A DNA stretch of 64,000 nt from Salminus brasiliensis (GCF_030463535.1 NC_132879.1:40330597-40394596), one strand, 5' to 3'; positions 48,765-62,800 are shown, counted from the stretch's first letter. Notes: generated by a model not told the origin, from the sequence alone. A program made the numbers and translations.

Positions 48765-50290
48765 AGTGAGTACCCTAACAAAAACTACAATTTACACATT
48801 ATTATTGAGAAAAGTGCTTACTGACTAAAAAATAAAATATAAGTCCTGTATAATAGGGTTAGACTTCACTCTAGCTAGGTAGAGGTAGCTAGCTAGCTCC
48901 TATAGCATGTAACCTGATTGCAGTGAGTGCAGCTAGTTCTCTAGCAAGATCTCTTGTCCTTTCTACACTTTTAAGTTCTTAATGTAAATGCTGCAGTGTC
49001 TGTGTCACTTAGATATTCTTTATCGCGAATTATCCTACGTTGGTTTCATATTTGCATATTCGGAATTCTTTCTTCATTAGCTTTCATAAGTGCAAAAGTG
49101 GTAATATTAGCTAGTAATTTGGCAACCCAGACAAACAGACAATGTTTTACATAAAAACCCAATATATTTTACAATGGAGAGAGCGTGTCGTTTTGACTGT
49201 GTTGCTATCGCCGCTACGAGGATTAAAGACGTTAGCTAGCTAGCTAGCTGCGTACAGTGTTGCCAACTCCTCAGTAAGTAAAGTAGTGCTAGCTATGGCT
49301 GTCCTATAAGTCGCTAGAAGTCTTATTTGCAAGATTGTCCTTTTGCTTGTATTTGATGCTGTATAATAAAAGAATAACGTGGGTAAAACATCCTTAATAT
49401 GTTAGAACTACAAATGCAATCTGAATAAATTATTCTCTTTTGCTTTTGAAATAGGCCGTCACTTCTTAAAACAGAGTTCTTGTATGAGGGGTTGAATAAT
49501 CTGTTTCTTTACATAAACTAATGATTGGTGGGGACAAATGATCCAGCCAGCTGTCACTCATTTGCACTTGTACCAGTACCTCAGAGTCACCACATAGACT
49601 TAGCTAGTTAATGTTATATAACATTTTGATTAAAATGCTGAAATATATTGCTTACTACTGGACCGCATCTTATCAATCCAACTATTATCCATATCCTCCT
49701 TGTTCTGTATCACACTAAATTAAATATGTATGAATTTGTCTCACTATTGTCATTTAATCATCTAAAGGGAAACATTAAACATGTGAGTTTTCAGCCTAGA
49801 CCTGAAAATTGAGACTGTGTCCTGAACATTACCTATGAGGTTATTACTGAATTGGGGGGCTTTGAAAGAAGTAAGTAGTAAGTAGGGATGCACAATCCCA
49901 TTTTTTCAGTTCTGATAACAATACATAAACTTTGCTGATCAGCCCTTACTGGTCCAATACCGTTATTGAATTATTAAACCATATGCTTCACTGCATGCAT
50001 TGACTTAAACATTGCTTTACTAACTTTATAAAACTAAATATAACAAGTTTACACAAATACATACATTTGTCACTAAATAATCATGCTGGCACTGTGGCCC
50101 ATTTTTATTCTTATTTATTTTGTTTTCCCCAGCTGGGTTATTTACGGACAATTGATGACAGGTCGAGCTAGTTAGATAGAGTCTTGCTGTTTGCTGTGAT
50201 ATGGGTATCATGTCTGTAGGTATAGCTGAGCTGGTGAAAAAAAAAATCAGCTCACTTTATCTGAGTAAGGTAAAAAAGGTTAAGGTTGTT
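48765..50290. other. Presumed pgm3 intron 1, repeat-poor part
   Basis: It contains several GCTAGC-rich runs (around 48880 and 49236) and AT-rich sequence. No exon is recognised. Confidence 0.45.
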
Positions 50291-50293
50291 GTT

Positions 50294-51064
50294 TGAGCCA
50301 AAGTGGACTTCATGGGAGATGACCAAGGAGGACACCATTGTTGAAAACAAATCATAAAAAAGCCAGACTGGAATTTGCCAAACTACATGTTGACAAGCCC
50401 TGCTCTGTTATGTTCTGGGGCTGCTTTGCTGCATCTGGCACAGGGTGTCTTGAATCTGTGCAGGGTACAATGAAAACTCAAGACTATCAAGGGATTCTAG
50501 AGAGAAATGTGCTGCCCAGTGTCAGAAAGCTTGGTCTCAGCCGCAGGTCATGGGTCTTGAAACCGAATAATGACCCAGAACACACAGCTAAAAACACCCA
50601 AGAATGACTAAGAGGAAAACATTGGACTGTTCTGAAGTGGCCTTCTATGAGCCCAGACCAAAATCCTATTGAGCATCTTGGAAGGAGCTGAAACATTCAG
50701 TCTGGAAAAGGCGCCTTTCAAACCTGAGACAACTGGAGCAGTTTGCTCATTAGGAGTAGGCCAAAATACCTGCTGAGAGGTGCAGAAGTCTCATTGATAA
50801 TTACAGGAATCATTTGATTGCAGTGATTGCCTCATAAGGTTGTGCAACAAAATATATTATGGGTACCATCATTTCTGTCCAGGCCTGTTTCATGAGTTAA
50901 TTTTTCAAAATAATTCTGTTGAAAAGCAATGTCTGACTTTCATTGGTTAAATTTCATAGCTTTTTTATTTATTATTACTTTTGTCAGATTCAGGTTATTT
51001 CTGTGACCATTGTGATTTTTTCCTTTCATTAACCGAGGGGTACTAACAGTTTTGTCCATGTGTG
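50294..51064 (+). mobile_element. 5'-truncated copy of the IR/DR Tc1 family, adjacent to pgm3
   Basis: The sequence is closely similar to 4335-5194 of the complete copy. It lacks the left arm, the transposase N-terminus and an internal stretch of about 150 bp just before the FWGCFAASGTG segment. The right arm is present, with inner and outer direct repeats, and ends at 51064 beside a TA. It lies 91 bp before the first pgm3 coding exon. Confidence 0.88.
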
Positions 51065-51157
51065 TATTTCTTGTCTGGGAAACATAGCTCTAAGTGTGGG
51101 TGTTGTTTTATTTTTTTTTCTGTTTATCTTTTTTTTTTGTCTCTGATTCTTGCAGAG

Positions 51158-52522
51158 ATGTCTCAATTTGAGGAGGTCTTCCAGAAATCTTCACTCCATC
51201 CCAAACCAAAGGGGCTAACGTTGCAGTATGGCACGGCAGGGTTCAGAACTGTGGCAAAACATTTGGACCATGTTATGTTCCGTATGGGTCTACTTGCCAC
51301 GCTGAGGTCCAAACAGACTAAATCCACCATCGGAGTCATGGTCACAGCCTCTCACAATCCAGAGGTCAGCAGACATTCACCCAAATAGAGAAATATGTTC
51401 GTTTTATACATTATTGACTGTAAACATTTTCTGGGGCCCTGTCTTTGTCTTTTCCACAGGAGGATAATGGAGTAAAGCTAATTGACCCTATGGGGGAGAT
51501 GGTGAACTCAGATTGGGAAGGCTATGCCACACAGCTGGCCAATGCTGAACAGGAGGCTCTGTGCCCTGCACTAAAGGACATTATTGAGAAGGAAGCCATT
51601 AGCATTAGTGAGATAGCCAGTGTCTTTATAGGCAGAGATACCAGGTAGCTCCATGTGCAGTCACACATTTAGATATGTTATTTAGTCTTTTTATACTTTT
51701 ACACCTGTAATTGTGCCATTATACTGTTAATGTAGTACAGCATGTTAACGGATTGGTTGTGCTTGCCTTTACACAGGCCAAGCAGTGAGAGTCTATCACA
51801 GGCTGTTTTGGATGGAGTTTCTTGTTTGGGAGGACACACTCAAGGTGTGTTAATAGTTAGGAAAATGTTGTTGTCTCTTTTTTTTCCCCCATTGTAATAT
51901 TAGTAAAAGAGACAAGATTTTACTTAAAGGGTCCATATCCTTATTCCATTATATCTATATTTTCCCTTTGTTTTATATTTTTCCTTAGAGCCACTAACAA
52001 TTGTAGCAAGTTTGTGCAGCTTTATGTTTCAAAAAAACTCTATTTAACAGACTGTTTCTGTTACTGGGACCTGCATTGCACCTCATTCAAAACACTCCTG
52101 AGAACAGCAATATATGTGGGTGGGGACATTTAACAATATTTATGTATTACTTTAAACATCTTTGTTTCAATAAAGCAAATAAAATGCAGATGATAGGGAG
52201 ATTCAATGATAGCAGTCCTTTAATTGAAAATTTGAATATTTTCTATATCCTGCATCTGTAGCATACAGTCAATTACTGTAGACATTCATGGACAAAACGG
52301 ACAAAACCAATTCAAACAAACCATCTATAAAGGAAGCCAATGGTTGTTTGAGCAGAGTGTTTTGAGTCAGTAGGTTTTCTGTTCTGAGTTACAGTTACAG
52401 CACATAAATATGAACTTAAGTGCTATTTTAATAGACTAACCTGTTTGAGGATTACTTGAACTAATCTAGTTACTGTAGAACATGTATGCCATGTTTCAGT
52501 GCTGTGGTAATAATTGTAATAC

Positions 52523-52594
<72 letters not shown>

Positions 52595-55500
52595 ACATGT
52601 TTCAGACTATGGCCTTGTAACCACACCGCAGCTGCATTATATGGTCCGCTCTCGCAACACCCATGGTGGCTATGGTACCGACACATTGCAGGGCTACTAT
52701 CAGAAACTCTCCGAAGCTTTTATTGAACTTACTAGGAATGTAAGAAACACAAAGCATGAGAGAACATGATTAAAATGGGACAAATAAGCATAGCTATTGG
52801 GTTATTTAAACATAAACTGTTGGATTGCAGAGAATATCACATTATACATCTTCATTTGTCTGCCAGGCCCAGAATCACACTGATGATCAGAAAAGGCTGG
52901 TGGTGGACGGAGCCAATGGAATTGGTGCGCCAAAGCTGAGAGAACTGGAGGCATTTCTCAATTCTGAACTACTGGTGGTGCTTTTTAATGTCGGCTGCAG
53001 TGGCAAACTCAACTACCTCTGTGGAGCTGACTATGTGAAAGTACACCAAAAACCTCCGCAAGGTCTGTGGGAATGTTCTGTGTTATATGAGAATATCATT
53101 GTTATTTTATTTGTATTAAAGTGTGCCAAAACCTGACTGTATTATTTAGATTTACTGACCATTAACAGCTTATAACAGTGTAGAGTAAACTTTTTTAGAG
53201 TAAAAAAAAAAGATGTTTTTTTTTGTCAGCTTTCAGTTCTATTTTTTTTTAATCTTTTTTTTTTATTTTTCTTTAACTGTATGATTGATCTAAAAAAACA
53301 AGTTTTAATTTCCATCTAAAGTCTTTATATTAAACATTTTCACATTTGCAGCTTTGCTCAGGAATGTTCTACTTTCTTTATTCCAGTCATTATGAATTCC
53401 ACAGTGCTTTGGCATATTAATATTTTGTGTTAATGTGTATGTGTTGAATATATATGCTTTTCCTCTCGCTCTCTGCAGGGATGCATATGGAAGCAGGTGA
53501 ACGTTGCTGTTCATTTGACGGTGATGCGGACCGTATTGTTTACTATTACAATGATTCTGCTGGCAGCTTCCATCTGTTGGATGGAGATAAAATTGCTACT
53601 CTGATTAGCACATACCTCAAAGAGCTTCTGATACAGGTAGAAAACACAACACACCTTCTGTTCTTCTCACTAATTCACTCATCTGTCTTCAAAAAGCAAG
53701 CTGGTGAGTGGCAAATGGATGTTATTCTTCTTGGTGGAGGTACAAGATGTGATTCAAATTGCAAAGATAGAGAGAAGAGATCTCCATGTGGTATTTTTAG
53801 ACTTAGCTAATGCTTTTGGTTCTATGCCACATGCTGTATGATAGTGGGTGCCCTCCTCCTACTTGCATAAATGGATGTAACAACGTTGCATAAAAGTGAC
53901 AACGTTGACAACCAACTCATGAACTCTGTGGCTACTATAGAAATTAAATAATAATCTTAGGTTGGCAAGGACGAAGGATAAACCCAGTAAATCTAGAAGT
54001 GTGTTAAGCTTAAAGGAAAACTAGAAAGGTTAGAAAGGTTAATGTTGGAAGTAGAAGTGATATATTCTGTTCTGGAGAGACCAGTTAAGAGTTTAGGTAG
54101 ATGTTAGAGTGCTGCACTGAGTGACAAAGAGCAGGTTCTGGATACAAGAAATGAAATGGTGGAGGCTATTAATAGCATTAATTATTTGTTTTCTGACTGG
54201 CAAATTAAAATTGTGGTGTCTTTGTTTGCTGCCTTGTATGAAGTGGTCACTTACAGTTTATAAGGCTCTGACTACTGAGGTGCAGAAGGTATTATGAATA
54301 ATGCCATCAGGAAGTGGCTGGGAGTGCTGTGTTGCCTTAGTAGTATGGAATGGTTTGGGAAAGGGCAGCTGGAACTACCACTTTAGTTGAGGAGTTTAAA
54401 TGTGCTAAGGCAGGTCATGAAATGATTTTACTAGAGTCAAAAGATTAAAGCAGCAGCACCAGTCACAAAAACATTGGAGCACAGGGCTAAGATCAAATGA
54501 TTTATGGAAGACATTTAGTAAGACCATGTCACCAGAGAGAAGAGAGTCATCGGACACATGAAGGCATAATCAGGTACTTAGGTCTTTAGCAGTTAGGTTT
54601 GTGTGCAAGGGCCAGTGTAAAGGAGAAAGAGTGCTGGGTGCCAATATTGGTGCATGAGATTGGAAGCTGTTGACAAATGTGACTACACTGAGGCTATATA
54701 TAATGATATGCTCTGAAAATAAAGCTAAATAATTAGTCTGTGGTTGTGGATAGGGCTGAGGTTGGATGAGGAAGGGCAGTGTGTGAATAAATGTGCAGAT
54801 TTTTTGCATATTCTGTTGATATAGTGTTGTTATGTATTACCTGACTTTTATGTATTTGCAGATTGTTATTACTGTTTTCTGTATTCTACAACTGATATTT
54901 TTGAGTAGGCTTTGAAAACAAGTGTGTGTATTTGTGCTTATGTATAGGCTGGGCTAAACCTACAGATTGCTGTTGTACAAACAGCTTATGCTAATGGTAG
55001 CTCCACTCGATACCTGGAAGATATCTTGAAGGTGATTTTTTTTTCTCTGATAATCCATTATGTAGACAATTAATTCCCATACCAAAAAATATACAGTTAC
55101 TGCTTTTACATTTGAATAATTTCCAGGTCACAGTGTACTGCACGAAGACAGGAGTGAAGCACCTTCACCATGCAGCTCAGATGTTTGATATCGGAGTTTA
55201 CTTTGAAGCCAACGGTCATGGAACGGTAAGTCAAACAGGAATAACTTTTACTAAATTAGAAGCCTCTGTATGTTTTTATACAACCATCAAAACCATCTAA
55301 AACATATTATTAATAATGCTACAGTTTTTGATCCAATATAGAACATGTACAACAGTTAACAAATTCATGTACAACAGTTTACAAATTCCAATTTCTTTAC
55401 AAAGATTCCTTGAAGAACTCATAAAGTGACATAAAGAGTTGTGTTCTAATGAGGCCACAGGACTGTAAAAACCCTGTCCAATCATTTCACTCAGACTGAT

Positions 55501-56622
55501 TTAGACAATTGGGCGACATGCCTACGTGTATACTGATTTGCACATGTGCGGATTCCATTATGCCAGTGTTGTGCCGAATTTGACACCCCCGCTTCAAAAT
55601 GCATCCCCTCTTGGGAGTGTGCACACTACTTCGGTATTTCGCTAATATTTTTACTAGGAACTTATCACAATGTTTGTGGAAGTCTGTGCTGACCAATATT
55701 TTAAAATATTGTAATTTTTTAAAATTATACATGCATTAAAAAAAAACATTTCCTAAGGATATTGCTTTCCCCCCAGATTTAACATTTACATTTACACCTG
55801 TACAGATGTCCTTTTCTTTTCTGTAAATATATTTTTCAGCTCTTTATTACCTTTATTACCTTTAGTACTTTCTACTTTTTTTAATTTATCCCCTACCCTA
55901 TTTATTGTTTAGTGTCATTTTCCTTTAGTTTAAGACTGTGTTCTGTGTTTCTTTGTTACTTGTCATGCGTGTTGCTCTCACCAAGACAAATTCCTTGTAT
56001 GGGTAACATACTTGGTGAAATAAAGAGATTCTGATTCTGATTCTGATTCTGTTGTTGAGTATGACAGAAATCCTCTACATGTACAGCAGTTATACAGCAT
56101 TTGTATTTTTTATCTATGTTGGGGCCTTGCAGCAAGACCTCATTTTTTTTTCTTACTCACAATTGGCTGAGAAAAAGATGTGATTCATCCATCCTTTTAA
56201 GACCACACGTTATTTTATTGAGACAGTAGTACTCTGTGATCATCAGTAAAACCAATTAAAGTCAATACCATGCTTACAGATTACTTTACCCACCAGCAAC
56301 ATATAAAGAGTAAACAGACCCAGGACTGACCTTTGTGGAACACTATATTTCACTCTGGTGTGATAAGAGCATTCACTATTTAAATAAACACATTGGTAGC
56401 GATCAGAGAAACAGGATTTAAACTAAGCATATATATAACTGTGTCTTCCTTTCTCAATTTTCTCAAGGTTCTGTTCAGTAAAAAAGCAGAGGAACAAATC
56501 CAGCAGCTGACCCAAGACTCAAATGTTAGTAAAGCGAAGAAGCGTGCAGCAAAGCTTCTAAAGAACACCATCAACCTCATCAACCAGGTACAGCCCAAAT
56601 ATGGCCCAAATTCTTTATATAA

Positions 56623-56670
<48 letters not shown>

Positions 56671-58378
56671 TATTATGTATTATTACTGTATTATCTAAAA
56701 GGATTTCCTTCTTTCTTTTTCCTTCTTTCTTTCTTCTACCTTTTTCTCCTGCTTTAGGCTACAGGTGATGCTATTTCAGACATGTTGATAATTGAAGCTG
56801 TGTTAGCTATCAGAGGAATGACTGTTCAGGAATGGGACAGCATATACACAGACCTGCCCAACCGACAGCTCAAAGTCAAGGTGTGCTTCACTTTAAATGC
56901 CAGTGTAAATGTGTGTAAAGAATCCTAAAATCATTCTATCATTATGCTACTGTATTATATGTTGCTTTACATTATTCTAAAATGTCTAGTAGGACTGGGC
57001 GATATATTGATATTTAAAACATATTGGGATACAAACAGAGCGGGATATGGAGTGAGGCTATATTGTTTATATCGATTTTTAGTTGGTCAAGTTTAAATCT
57101 TGTACAGTGCCTTATTCTGTTTTCTATTGGCTGTGCTCTGCTTTGGCCTTGATGACGGATATAAGATCAGGATGCAGTGCTTTGGGCATTGACTTTATCT
57201 GTCACTTGGTATGTGCATATTTGAATACACTAACATTAACTGCTGTATTGTCATATTTCTCAAAGCTGGAATTAAAAGCAGTTAAAAGTGAGTTTATTTA
57301 ACTGTATGGATTTACAATGAGCTATTTCAGTTACATATTTGTTACTTATTTCATAAAAAACATTTAATTTTCATTAAATTAGCTACAAAATACAATATAA
57401 AATGTCCTAAGACTAGACAGTTTTTCCAAAATGAAGTTCCCTACTTTTTTTTTTATCATTTTATACAGACCTACTAACTTAAAATTGTAACACAATTAAA
57501 TTAATCGCTAGTGTACACTGAGGTGTTAATCATATTTCAAGTTCTATTTAACAAATAGTTCTTTAAAAGTAAACACATTTTTTACAGGACATGGTATGGA
57601 TGATGACAGGGTGACCTGTGTGTTTATATAATGTAAAAAATATATTTTTTTCACATTATTTTTTACAATGTATATAATATTGTATCGTATATTGCCATTC
57701 AGCTAAAATATATCGAGATATGTTTTTTGCCCATATCGCCCAACCCTAATGTTTACGAAAGCTGTGTTACATCGAGAATCTTTTAACTATTTAAAATCCA
57801 CTGACACTGAAGTCAGAACATCAGTTCTGTGGTTGTTGTTTTCCATTGATCAATCTGGTTAAGGGGTGATATTGTACTGCAACAGACAGGCTACAGTCAG
57901 CAATAGTAGTTCTACAAGGTGTATCTTTATGTTAGGTGTACCTGACCAAATAATTCACATAAAAAACTGTACTGTAGTTGAATTTGTGTGTCTATCATTG
58001 TAGGTTTCAGATAGGTGTGTGATAGACACAACAGATGCAGAGCGTCGAGCAGTGACACCAGCAGGACTGCAAGATGCCATAGATGCTTTGGTAAAGAAGT
58101 ACACAAAAGCCAGAGCGTTTGTCAGACCCTCAGGCACAGAGGATGTGGTCAGAGTGTATGCTGAAGCGAACACGCAGGTACACATTAACATGCATATAGT
58201 CTCTCTCTCTTGTGCCACAAATGGCCTGTTTTTCATATCAAACTAATATGAAGTCAATAACATGAAGTCTATGTTTATGCAGGAGAGTGCAGATGACTTG
58301 GCACATGAAGTATGTCTGGCTGTATACCGCCTGGCTGGAGGGGTTGGAGATGTGCCTAAGCCTGACCACAAACACTAA
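51158..58378 (+). CDS. pgm3: Phosphoacetylglucosamine mutase
   Basis: Pgm3 converts GlcNAc-6-phosphate to GlcNAc-1-phosphate in the cytosol, the step before UDP-GlcNAc synthesis. Twelve coding exons join in frame: 51158-51364, 51460-51644, 51777-51844, 52606-52739, 52867-53062, 53479-53636, 54948-55031, 55127-55225, 56468-56587, 56758-56880, 58004-58177 and 58283-58378. They give 547 aa against 542 in human. The phosphoserine loop T-A-S-H-N-P-E is split over exons 1-2. The metal site F-D-G-D-A-D-R is in exon 6, the sugar loop F-E-A-N-G-H-G in exon 8 and the phosphate loop R-P-S-G-T-E-D in exon 11. All four catalytic segments are intact. Introns carry LINE and MITE insertions but no splice site is disrupted. 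Only the last exon differs much from mammals. Confidence 0.96.
52526..52593. repeat. Compound (TA)n(TG)n microsatellite in pgm3 intron 3
   Basis: A TA run of about 26 bases passes into a TG run of about 40 bases, ending twelve bases before the exon 4 acceptor at 52605. Length variation here could affect that acceptor, although the remaining pyrimidine tract is short. Confidence 0.95.
53690..54560 (+). mobile_element. LINE reverse-transcriptase fragments in pgm3 intron 6
   Basis: Two plus-strand pieces are recognisable: [18 protein letters not shown] near 53780 and [19 protein letters not shown] near 54305. Both are RT segments of a non-LTR element of the type whose motif reads D-L-A-N-A-(F/Y)-G-S. 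Stops break every frame. Confidence 0.65.
55745..56052 (+). mobile_element. L2/CR1-type LINE 3' tail with (ATTCTG)n
   Basis: The 3' end contains AAGACAAATTCCTTGTATGG and ATACTTGGTGAAATAAAGA, then four TGATTC-type units, matching the usual fish L2-type 3' terminus. It sits in pgm3 intron 8. Confidence 0.8.
56615..56670. repeat. (TA)n and poly(T) tract
   Basis: A short TA run is followed by about 30 T residues in the pgm3 intron after exon 9. Just beyond, CTTTCTTTCC-type pyrimidines lead into the exon 10 acceptor. Confidence 0.9.
56991..57749. mobile_element. hAT-like MITE in pgm3 intron 10
   Basis: The left end AGGACTGGGCGATATATTGA and the right end ATATCGCCCAACCCT are inverted copies over about 15 bp. 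The interior is AT-rich with no transposase. TGGGCGATAT-type ends are typical of hAT-derived fish MITEs. An 8-bp target duplication is not obvious by eye. Confidence 0.75.
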
Positions 58379-58784
58379 TGTACATCCAACCACCTGCACT
58401 CCCATTGTCTATGATATTCTATCACATATACATACATTTGCACACATGCCTTTAATAGTGCAAATTGACACTGCACCTGTGAATTTCACACCTGCCTTTT
58501 TGGTTGTGGGAATTGATTTACAGTCTAACTTTTATCCTGGACATGCGCTGCTGTAACAAGATAATTAAAGTTATTCGCTTCATCTGTGAGTGGCCATAAT
58601 GTTTTTGTTGCCACATATTTCTTTCTTTTTTCCTGTAATGGTTCATGGTAAGCTAATCTAAAGTAGGTTCATTATGACAATGGAAAAGTGAATGCTACTT
58701 GAATGTTTTGATTATTTGTCATTTTGTAATTTCATTCCACATTTCTCAGCTGAACTTTCCACACTAAACAATCTTTTTGTCTTA

Positions 58785-58991
58785 CACACAAGGACGAAAT
58801 TGTTGGTACCCCTCGGTTAATGAAAGAAAAACCCACAATGGTCACAGAAATAACTAATCTGACAAAAGTAATAATAAATATAAATTCTATGAAAATGAAC
58901 AAATGAAAGTCTGACATTGATTTTGAACCATGCTTCAACAGAATTATTTTAAAAAGTAAACTCATTAAACAGAGGGGTACCAACAAATTTC

Positions 58992-59052
<61 letters not shown>
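58785..59052. mobile_element. Minimal deletion derivative of the IR/DR Tc1 family plus (GT)n
   Basis: The left arm outer repeat (GGTACCCCTCGGTTAATGAA) runs straight into the right terminal segment (AGGGGTACCAACAAATTTCT), leaving about 215 bp with no coding sequence. A (GT)n microsatellite (about 58995-59050) follows and blurs the right edge. It is about 400 bp beyond the pgm3 stop codon. Confidence 0.8.
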
Positions 59053-59053
<1 letters not shown>

Positions 59054-59054
59054 A

Positions 59055-59825
59055 AACGTATACCAAAAACAGTAATAATTAATTTCTACCTAACTATTTC
59101 CAACCTCTGTTAATGCTACTGTGTCATATGTATTTTATCTTCATTCAAAAAGCAGTCCAGGTTGAAACGCAAATGACTTCAATGTGAATGGGAGGGGCAG
59201 GTTGATATACATGAACTGACATCACAAACATGTTAATGAAATTGGAATAAACAAACTGTTCTATTTATTATTCACAGTCCATTTCTTGTGTGTCAAATTA
59301 AACAACTCAAGTCATAGCATATTGGGTTAACTGCTCCGTTTAGTCAAGCTACCTTCAATGGTGCTAGTACACAGCATTTAAACCAAGGGTACCCAATTGC
59401 TTAGCATTCAGATTTATTTCTTGAATATATTTGAACAGATTCAGAGAAAACACTGGAGGCTACAAGCTTGAATACAGTCTGTTAGCAATTTTTAGTCTTT
59501 ACAGAATATTACCAACAAAGAGGTTAGGGCCTGTGCTTTTGACTGCAGCTGTGCTTTAAGTCAGGGTTATGTTAAAAGCTTGTGGGTTTGTATGTGACAT
59601 GAGTCTTGTTCATGTTAATCCTAGCAAAATTAATCATTTCTTCCACTCACCATTAAGAAAAAGTATCATTCTTAACTAAACCTTTTAAGATGGAATGGCA
59701 TACAGTATAACATAATGACATTATCTTAGCAGCCATGTTGCTGTAGTTTCCTTGTTTCAAGCCTGTTAGTCAAGGAAGAAGCAGGACAGGTAGATGTAAG
59801 TTTAAGGTCATGCATTTTCCAGACT
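59055..59825. other. Intergenic region, likely filament-gene 3'UTR
   Basis: It separates two convergent genes. No exon or recognised repeat is present. The filament gene 3'UTR should occupy the right part. Confidence 0.55.
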
Positions 59826-62800
59826 CTATTCCCCCATGTCATCTGCTGCTCCAGACATGGTGATGATGCATTCCTGTGTGTCACTCTGAACAATGTCTTT
59901 CTCTGTTTTAACTGTTCTGAACCAAAAGAGAAACATTTGTCATGAATATCAATAACGGTTAGTACAGATATAGAGTATGTTTAACTGAGGAGCGTTTGTT
60001 ATATCTTTAAATAAACATTCTCCACATAGCTAAATTGTGGACCAGTCGGTTTGAGTAATCAAATTCACATTTCTTTACATGTATTGCAATCCAGTTTTAA
60101 TGCAGAATAGGACTTCATAGTGCAGGGTTATAAATGTTATGTTTGTTTGCATATTAAATGTATATTAAATAAAGCCTATTAATCCCAAGTATTTGCTTTA
60201 ATGGTAATGTTGTACTCATGATACTGAGCCAAAAACTGCTACTTTTACCTGATAAGGTCAGTCTTTCTTTCCGTCATCTCCACGGCCTGCTCATGGGCGA
60301 ACCCTTCCAGTGTCCCTTGGAGGCCAGTAGCGGAGGATGCCACCTTTAATGAAGGCATGGATGTTCCACTGGCCACCCCACTCAGAGCTCTGTTTGCACT
60401 GGCCCCTGAGGTACTGATCAGTCCAGTGCTAACACTCATGTTGCTCATCAGAGACAGGCTACGCACCATGGCCGTCAGGCGGCTGTCCTCACCCTCGATC
60501 AGCTTCCTGAAAAACAGTGAAAGAAGTCCATTTACTGTGAAGCAACTTCTCCCTTGTTAAATTGTAAACATAAATCAGTCACCCAAGCATACATTTTTTA
60601 CAGCTAGCTATTACTTTAAATAATACTCTAAAACAGAGGATCCTTCCCCATCTAGTGGCCAGATTTTATAGGATAATATAATCTAAGATTCAACACTGTT
60701 TACACTAAATGAGATTACAAAATGATTTAAAAAGGATACATTCATATTCAGATTTGACCAATATTTTATGTATTTCATATATTCCTGAAGAGTGACTCAT
60801 TTAGCTTACACAGGGCCACTATGCTGAAACATAATACCTTAATTTCATTTATTCTGGTTTTTCTCTGTTATGCTAATCCAGATTGATGTAGTGTCAATTT
60901 CTACTTTTATTAAAGTGTATGTGCCTGTTTAGCTTTATCACATTACCTGTACGTGGTGATCTCAATCTCCAGAGCCATTTTTGCATTCAGCAGGTCCTGG
61001 TACTCCCTCAATAGAAGAGCTATCTTCTCTTTTATGATCTTCATATCCAGCTTTAGAGTCTCCGTGCGGGCCTACAAAAGATACAGTGACGAGACTGTAT
61101 AAACACACAGTGCCAGAATCGCAGATTTGACATAGATTTGACCAGGTTTCGGTTTACCATTTGTCCTCTGAAACAATTGCTTCTTCTTTATCTCAACACA
61201 GAGAGCAGGGAGCATGCAATTTGTGAGTGTGTATTAGTGCTGGAATAACAGAATGGCTTGTGGCTAGTGCATAATTTCAAAAAGAGAGACACTACATTGC
61301 ATTAGTTAAATTTTGTAAATGACTGCACTCTTGTAATTCCCATCTTTTGTTCCCTCTCACCTGTAAATCCTCCTCCACCTTCCTATGTCTGTCTAGGGCC
61401 TCAAGTATCTGGGCCTGTAAAGATTCATTCCTGGTCTTCAGAGCTTCCAGCTCACGCTGCTTATTCTGAATCTATGGACACATACTCAGATCATTTCAAG
61501 CTGATGACTGTACATCTACATAAAATGAACCTGCATGATTAAAAAAAAAGAGTTGATCTGCCCTTACATTCTTCTTGTAGGCACTGATTTCTTCCCTGAT
61601 GCCCCGGACGGATTCAACATGCTGTGTTGATGCCAAGCTGAGGTCCTGAAACTTAGTTTTATACCAAGTGTCCATTTCCTGATGATTACAAAATCATACA
61701 CATAAGCATAGGTGAACAGAAGTATCAGCCCAAAAAATACATGATTACATGGTTGTAACATGACCTTTTTGCCAATTTTCTTCATCTTTACTATTTAAAG
61801 AAACTATTACTTACATTTCATTTGAGGTGTAATGGTAAACAAGTCACAGTTTGGGGGGGGGGGGGGGTCTTTTAACTCAGTACACTGTTCTTTCATAAAA
61901 TAATGTGTTATTATTAAATAAAACAATAATGAATATTTTGTGTATTACTGGATAAAAGCTAGTCACTGCAGACAAACCATATTTGATCTGAGCCTAGCAG
62001 CAGGAAGGTCACAGCGTGCAGCAAAAGAAAAGTCATCTGGCAAAAGTTGTCTTTCTCACAGATACACGCTTCAAGCATGGTCGTGCGCAAGATTTCCGTT
62101 GGTGCTCACACAACTACTTAATGCACTCCTCGTGCGCTTCACCGTTAAGAATTCTTAATAGGCTTTTGCTTAACGCACATGTCATTGCTAACAGGAGCGC
62201 AGTGGAAGTGTGGCGGACCGGTTTCTGGGTGGAACTCTTGTTGTGAACTTCAGTTCCTCATTATGTTCATCAACTTACAAACCAATAAGCTACGCATACC
62301 AAACTGTGACCCCTGTACCATGATGATTCGATACGAATACACAAACTGTTACATAGCTATATACTACAAAAAAAAAAACAAAGAGCAAGGAGAATTCAGG
62401 TTTACATCTTATAGCTCCTTTAGTGATCAAAATTCTTGGCTACCTGCAAGTTCTGTGCTGCAATGCTGTCGTATTGAGATTGAATCTGCTTGAGGGCAGA
62501 GGTCATGTCAGGCAGAGAGAAGGACACATCGACCTTAGCCACTGTTCCGTAAATCTGAGCCATCAATTCTTCAATTTCCTGAAAGGATCACAAATCTCAA
62601 ATCTCAAAGAACATTTCAAACTAAGCTGCTAGTTTAAATGTACACTATATGTCCAAATGTTTGTGGGCATCCTTTAGAATAATTAGGGTACCCAGGGGTA
62701 TAAAGAGAAGGGTATAAAGTCACTCAGCATGTAGCTGTGGAGAAGTGGAACAGTGTTTTCTTTAATGGTGGTGCTCTAATTAATACTTTTTTGGATGGGT

